A DNA stretch of 15,408 nt from positions 1-15,408 of the forward strand of contig CAXSEE010000095.1 of assembly GCA_964235615.1 (NCBI GenBank). Reading direction: 5' to 3'. The position numbers were made by a program, and so were the translations under genes. This document shows, piece after piece, positions 11,222-15,408 of the stretch; the first letter of the stretch is position 1; every line of letters begins with the position of its first letter. The notes below the pieces were generated by a model. That model was not told the DNA's origin. It did not search any database and saw only the letters and a program-made list of their open reading frames with translations. Origin of the DNA: Lichenicoccus sp964235615. GTDB lineage: Bacteria > Pseudomonadota > Alphaproteobacteria > Acetobacterales > Acetobacteraceae.

Positions 11222-14200
11222 ATGGACTCGATCGAACAGACCAGCTCGCCTCCGACCAGCGGCGTCCAACCGGCTGCCCCGCGCCATGCCCGTACCGGCC
11301 CCTTGCGGCTCGCCCTGATCGGCGCCGGCGACACAGGGTCGAGCAAGGTAGCGCCGGCGCTTGCCGATGCCGGGTTCGACCATGTCCTGGTTCCCGACCT
11401 GCTCCGTGCGGCCGGCCAGGCGGGCATACTTGGCTCGGAGCAGGAGGCCTCCAGCGCCATCGCGGCCCTGGTCGGCGAACTTGGCCGCGACGTGGTCCTG
11501 ATCGATCTGCTGCTCGACTGCGTGTCGTCGGACGGCGACGTCGCGCGGGATCATCCCGACCTGTTCGCCGGTCCCGATCGTGCCCAGTCGCTCGATCCGA
11601 GGCAGGCCCCGACGCCGCACCTGGCCCGGCCCATGTTCCATCGCGCGGGCGATGCGCCTCGCCTGGGAGAGTGGTGGGGCCGGCTGATCGCCAGCTGGAC
11701 CCGTTCGGGCCTCGCCGGCGTCAGGCTGCGCGGGCTGGCCGACCTGCCGCGCGGTAGCGTGCCGGACCTCCTGCGTGCCCTCCGCCGCCAGGCGCCCGAG
11801 GCAGTCGTCATTGCCGACACCGGAGCCGTGGCCTGGGACGACATCGCCAACCTGGCCGGTATCGGGCTCGACGCGGTGACTTCGTCTCTGGCGTGGTGGA
11901 ACTGGCGCGACGGCTGGTTCGAGGACGAGCTGGCGATGCTGCGTCGTGTGGCGCCAGTGGTGGCAAACCTCGATCCCAGTCTCTCCGGCACGCAGATCGG
12001 CAGCGAAGCCGGGCTGGGCCGGGCCCTCGCCTTCTGCGCGGGACAGGATCTCGGCTGGATCGCGGCGCCGGGCCCGGCAGCACGGGCTGCAGCAAAGCTC
12101 GCTGTCAGCCTCGGAGCCTATGCCCAGGCACGCAGCCTGAGTGCCGCGGACGCGCCGTTGCAGGTCCTGCTCCGGCACGACGCCTCCGATCCGCGCTGGA
12201 GCCGCAAGGCCGCCATCCTGCTGTTCAACGCCCGGCTCGACCGGCCGGCCGCCATCGATCCCGGCAACTTCCTGACCGCTGCCGGCGGCAGCTTCAAGGC
12301 CTTCACCATTGTGGACGGCCCTATCCCGGACAGTGCCGCGACCGCTTCCGAGGCCAGCAGGCTGGTGCCGGGCGTTCCCCTGTCGCTCAAGCCCGGCGAG
12401 TGGAAACTGTTCGAGGCGGAAGCGCTGCCGGCTCCGAGGATAACCCCGATCGACCGGCAATCAGCGATCGAGGCCGCGCGCTGGCCAAGGCTGGCGCTCG
12501 AGCGCGTGACGCCGGCTGTCGATGGCGGGCTGTTCCCGGTCAAGCGGACCGCGGGCGAGACGATCGAGGTCGAGGCCATCGTGATCGGCGACGGCCATGA
12601 CATCCTGTCCGCGGCGGTGCAATGGCAGGTGCCGGGCGAGACGGTATGGCACGAGACGCGCATGCGCCTGGCCGGCAACGATCGCTGGACCGCCAGCTTC
12701 CCCCTGCTCGTGCGCGGGCTGCATCAGTATCGCGTCCAGGCCTGGCGCGATCACTATGCGACCTACCGGCATGAGCTGGGTGCCAAGTCCACCGCCGGCG
12801 TGCCGATCGAGCTGGAGCTGGTCGAGGGGCTGGACATGCTGCGCGCGGCGGTGTCGAGAGCGTCGGGCGCCTCGGCGATCGCCACGACCCTGGCGGCCAT
12901 CGAGAAGCTCGACGAGCCGGCGCAATGCCAGGCCCTGCTGGCGCCGGCCCTGGCCACCCTGATGGACGATGCCGACGAACGGCCGCACAGCGTGGTCTCG
13001 TCCCTGATGCCGGTCGATGCCGAGCGCACCGCGGCCGGCTTCGCGAGCTGGTACGAGGTGTTCCCGCGCTCGATGAGCGACGACCCTCGCCGTCACGGCA
13101 ACTTCGCCGACGTCGAGCGCCATCTGCCGCGCATACGCGCGATGGGCTTCGACGTGCTGTATTTCCCGCCGGTGCATCCGATCGGGCGGATCAACCGCAA
13201 GGGTCCGAACAACACCCTGACCCCGGGTCCGGAAGATACCGGCAGCCCCTACGCGGTCGGCTCCGCGGAAGGCGGCCACGACGCCCTACATCCGGAACTG
13301 GGCACCCTGGAAGACTTCCTGCACATGCGCCAGGCGGCCGAGGCGCATGGGCTGGAGATCGCGCTGGATTTCGCGATCCAGTGCGCGCCCGACCATCCCT
13401 GGCTGAAGGAACATAAGGACTGGTTCGCCTGGCGTCCGGACGGCACCGTCCGCTACGCCGAGAACCCGCCAAAGAAATACCAGGACATCGTCAACGTCGA
13501 TTTCTATGCCTCCGGCTCGGTGCCGGACCTGTGGCTGGCGCTGGCCAACGTGGTGATGTTCTGGGCCGAGCAGGGCATACGCCTGTTCCGCGTCGACAAC
13601 CCGCATACCAAGCCGATGCCGTTCTGGCAGTGGATGATCGCCGAGGTGCGCGCGCGCTATCCCGACGCGGTGTTCCTGGCCGAGGCCTTCACCCGGCCGA
13701 ACGTGATGAATCGGCTGGCCAAGGTCGGCTTCGGCCAGTCGTACACCTACTTCACCTGGCGCAACACCAAGACCGAGCTGACCGAATATCTCACCCAGCT
13801 GTCGACCGAAGCAGCCCGCGACTTCTTCCGGCCGCATTTCTTCGTCAACACGCCGGACATCAACCCGGTATTCCTGCAGACCTCCGGCCGTCCCGGCTTC
13901 CTGATACGCGCGGCACTGGCGGCCACACTGTCCGGGCTGTGGGGCGTCTATAACGGCTTCGAGCTGTGCGAGGGCGCAGCACTTCCAGGGCGCGAGGAAT
14001 ATCTCGACAGCGAGAAATACCAGATCCGCACCTGGGACTGGCAGCGTCCCGGCAACATCGTGGCCGAGATCACCCGGCTGAACGCGATCCGCGCGGAAAA
14101 CCCCGCCTTGCACAGCCACCTCAACGTCGCCTTCCTGCCCGCCGGCAACGACGCTGTGCTGTTCTACGAAAAGGCGACGCCCGATCGCAGCAGCTGCCTG

Positions 14201-14407
14201 CTCTGCATGGTCAGCCTGGACCCTCACCATGCGCAGACCAGCTCGATCGAGCTGCCGCTTTGGAAGTGGGGCCTGCCGGACCAGGCCAGCTTGCAGCTGC
14301 AGGACCTGATCGGCGGCGATCATTTCGAGCTTGCCGGCAAATACCACAACGTGACACTGACCCCGCAGCAGCCCTACCTGATCTGGCGCGCCACCGCCGC
14401 CGCTTGA
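11222..14407 (+). CDS. glgE: GlgE, alpha-1,4-glucan:maltose-1-phosphate maltosyltransferase, long form
   Basis: This is a 1061-aa GH13_3 enzyme that transfers maltosyl units from maltose-1-phosphate to growing alpha-1,4-glucan. Actinobacterial GlgE is about 700 aa and corresponds here to residues ~418-1061. That part comprises an N-terminal beta domain (about 420-535), a helical insert, the catalytic barrel (about 605-960) and a C-terminal beta domain (about 968-1058). Catalytic signatures: Y-F-P-P-V-H-P-I-G (647-655), F-R-V-D-N-P-H-T-K-P (789-798; nucleophile Asp792) and F-L-A-E-A-F-T-R-P (818-826; acid Glu821). The first ~415 residues are an extra region resembling the second half of an amylase barrel but lacking the nucleophile (Arg170 at the expected Asp site), so it is probably a structural or regulatory pseudo-domain. 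AAGG lies 9 nt before the ATG. treS follows after 42 bases. A perfect EcfG promoter lies upstream. Confidence 0.94.
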   Translation: MDSIEQTSSPPTSGVQPAAPRHARTGPLRLALIGAGDTGSSKVAPALADAGFDHVLVPDLLRAAGQAGILGSEQEASSAIAALVGELGRDVVLIDLLLDCVSSDGDVARDHPDLFAGPDRAQSLDPRQAPTPHLARPMFHRAGDAPRLGEWWGRLIASWTRSGLAGVRLRGLADLPRGSVPDLLRALRRQAPEAVVIADTGAVAWDDIANLAGIGLDAVTSSLAWWNWRDGWFEDELAMLRRVAPVVANLDPSLSGTQIGSEAGLGRALAFCAGQDLGWIAAPGPAARAAAKLAVSLGAYAQARSLSAADAPLQVLLRHDASDPRWSRKAAILLFNARLDRPAAIDPGNFLTAAGGSFKAFTIVDGPIPDSAATASEASRLVPGVPLSLKPGEWKLFEAEALPAPRITPIDRQSAIEAARWPRLALERVTPAVDGGLFPVKRTAGETIEVEAIVIGDGHDILSAAVQWQVPGETVWHETRMRLAGNDRWTASFPLLVRGLHQYRVQAWRDHYATYRHELGAKSTAGVPIELELVEGLDMLRAAVSRASGASAIATTLAAIEKLDEPAQCQALLAPALATLMDDADERPHSVVSSLMPVDAERTAAGFASWYEVFPRSMSDDPRRHGNFADVERHLPRIRAMGFDVLYFPPVHPIGRINRKGPNNTLTPGPEDTGSPYAVGSAEGGHDALHPELGTLEDFLHMRQAAEAHGLEIALDFAIQCAPDHPWLKEHKDWFAWRPDGTVRYAENPPKKYQDIVNVDFYASGSVPDLWLALANVVMFWAEQGIRLFRVDNPHTKPMPFWQWMIAEVRARYPDAVFLAEAFTRPNVMNRLAKVGFGQSYTYFTWRNTKTELTEYLTQLSTEAARDFFRPHFFVNTPDINPVFLQTSGRPGFLIRAALAATLSGLWGVYNGFELCEGAALPGREEYLDSEKYQIRTWDWQRPGNIVAEITRLNAIRAENPALHSHLNVAFLPAGNDAVLFYEKATPDRSSCLLCMVSLDPHHAQTSSIELPLWKWGLPDQASLQLQDLIGGDHFELAGKYHNVTLTPQQPYLIWRATAAA

Positions 14408-14449
14408 AATCCTTCCGAAGAGTACCCTGAAAGGACGTTGTCCGACACC

Positions 14450-15408
14450 ATGAGCACCGACACCATCGAGAAAGAACAGGCCTTGGTCCCAGGTGCGAGC
14501 CCCCAAGGTGCGGGTCAGGGCTCGATCCATGCCGTTGGCTTGCCGCCGATCGAGGATCCGCTCTGGTTCAAGGACGCGATCATCTACCAGATCCACATCA
14601 AGTCGTTCTTTGACGGCAACAACGACGGCGTGGGCGATTTCGCGGGGCTGCTGCAGAAGCTCGACTACATCGCCGACCTGGGCGTCACGGCGGTCTGGCT
14701 GCTGCCCTTCTACCCCTCGCCGCGCCGTGACGACGGCTACGACATCGGCGACTACCGCGGCGTCCACGCCGAATACGGCACGCTGGCCGATGTGCGCCAG
14801 TTCGTGAGCGCCGCGCACGAACGTGGGCTGCGCGTCATCACCGAACTGGTCATCAACCATACCTCGGACCAGCATAGCTGGTTCAAGCGCGCGCGCCTTG
14901 CTCCCGCCGGCTCGCCGGAGCGCGACTTCTACGTCTGGTCCGACACCGACGAGAAATACGACGGCACCCGCATCATCTTCATCGACACCGAGAAATCCAA
15001 CTGGACCTGGGACGACGAGGCGAAGGCCTATTACTGGCATCGTTTCTATAGCCACCAGCCAGACCTCAACTTCGACAACCCGAAGGTGATGGACGAAGTG
15101 CTTTCGGTGATGCGCTTCTGGCTCGACCTCGGCATCGACGGGCTGCGGCTCGACGCGGTGCCCTACCTGGTCGAGCGCGAAGGCACCAACAACGAGAACC
15201 TCCCCGAGACCCACGCGATCATCAAGCGCATCCGCGCCGAGATCGACAGCTACGCGCCGGGGCGGATGCTGCTGGCCGAAGCCAACCAGTGGCCCGAGGA
15301 TGCGCAGGTCTATTTCGGCGACGGCGACGAATGCCACATGTCGTTCCACTTCCCGCTGATGCCGCGCATGTACATGGCCATCGCGCGCGAGGACCGCTTC
15401 CCGATCAC
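14450..15408 (+). CDS. treS: Trehalose synthase TreS (maltose alpha-D-glucosyltransferase), 5' part
   Basis: The first 319 residues are present; the gene runs off the right edge. It is a GH13_16 enzyme that interconverts trehalose and maltose. The start of the barrel is clear: W-F-K-D-A-I-I-Y-Q-I-H-I-K-S-F (39-53), N-N-D-G-V-G-D-F (57-64), region I V-I-N-H-T-S-D (134-140), region II G-L-R-L-D-A-V-P-Y (231-239; nucleophile Asp235) and region III L-L-A-E-A-N-Q-W-P (274-282; acid Glu277). The first ~35 residues are a variable polar lead. AGGA lies 14 nt before the ATG, a long spacing. TTG at 14438 is in frame but too close to that site. With GlgE just upstream, TreS would supply maltose that a maltokinase turns into maltose-1-phosphate. 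In many proteobacteria the maltokinase is fused to the TreS C terminus, which cannot be seen here. Confidence 0.95.
   Translation, partial: MSTDTIEKEQALVPGASPQGAGQGSIHAVGLPPIEDPLWFKDAIIYQIHIKSFFDGNNDGVGDFAGLLQKLDYIADLGVTAVWLLPFYPSPRRDDGYDIGDYRGVHAEYGTLADVRQFVSAAHERGLRVITELVINHTSDQHSWFKRARLAPAGSPERDFYVWSDTDEKYDGTRIIFIDTEKSNWTWDDEAKAYYWHRFYSHQPDLNFDNPKVMDEVLSVMRFWLDLGIDGLRLDAVPYLVEREGTNNENLPETHAIIKRIRAEIDSYAPGRMLLAEANQWPEDAQVYFGDGDECHMSFHFPLMPRMYMAIAREDRFPI

Noticed and set aside
10256..12460. 734-codon minus-strand open frame opposite phyR and glgE
   Set aside because: Shadow frame of two well-identified genes with no domain of its own.
13286..15349. 687-codon minus-strand open frame opposite glgE and treS
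   Set aside because: Shadow of two conserved GH13 enzymes; no recognisable motif, and it spans their intergenic region by chance.
1..15408. CRISPR arrays, tRNA or rRNA genes, insertion sequences
   Set aside because: No spaced direct-repeat array, no tRNA-like cloverleaf or rRNA segment, and no transposase-like product were seen on either strand. The gap content is unknown.

Overview
The window is high-GC DNA, densely coded, and most likely from an alphaproteobacterium. A PhyR-NepR-EcfG general stress response locus is essentially an alphaproteobacterial hallmark. The long GlgE with a TreS gene behind it, and the short GC-rich intergenic hairpins, suggest the Rhodospirillales/Acetobacteraceae, but that placement is inference. 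A run of exactly 100 N (9473-9572) marks an assembly gap whose true length is unknown.

Layout. The left edge holds the 3' end of a major facilitator superfamily transporter gene and a small lipoprotein gene, both on the + strand. From about 500 to 9300 every gene is on the minus strand. In transcription order these are an EcfG-type sigma factor (ecfG1), the anti-sigma factor NepR, a two-TM HisKA_2/HWE-type sensor histidine kinase, cydD and cydC (overlapping by 4 nt), a small OmpA-domain lipoprotein, and recQ. A second EcfG-type sigma gene (ecfG2) lies on the minus strand on the other side of the assembly gap. It is divergent from phyR (+ strand). A degenerate 18-bp tandem repeat fills the divergent ecfG2/phyR intergenic region. 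Downstream of phyR come glgE (1061 aa, with a ~400-residue N-terminal extension) and the 5' part of treS, which runs off the right edge.

How it fits together. Known for the family: the sensor kinase phosphorylates PhyR, PhyR then binds NepR, and NepR releases EcfG, which recognises GGAAC-N16/17-CGTT promoters. I see a perfect match (GGAAC, 17-nt spacer, CGTT) on the + strand between phyR and glgE. Slightly weaker matches lie upstream of ecfG1 and upstream of the small lipoprotein gene at 235. The simplest reading is that the regulator locus directly controls the adjacent trehalose/maltose-1-phosphate/alpha-glucan genes (glgE-treS) and feeds back on its own sigma factor. The cydDC thiol exporter, OmpA-like lipoprotein and recQ form a co-directional string downstream of the kinase, but nothing visible proves co-transcription.

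Most worth a second look: the EcfG promoter of glgE-treS; the two sigma paralogues flanking the gap; the sigma-before-anti-sigma gene order with a hairpin between them; the 18-bp repeat at the phyR/ecfG2 divergent promoter region; the pseudo-amylase half-barrel fused to GlgE; the missing peptidoglycan-binding Asp in the OmpA-like lipoprotein; and the twin hairpins before recQ. None of these is a wholly new system. The locus is a variant arrangement of a known one.
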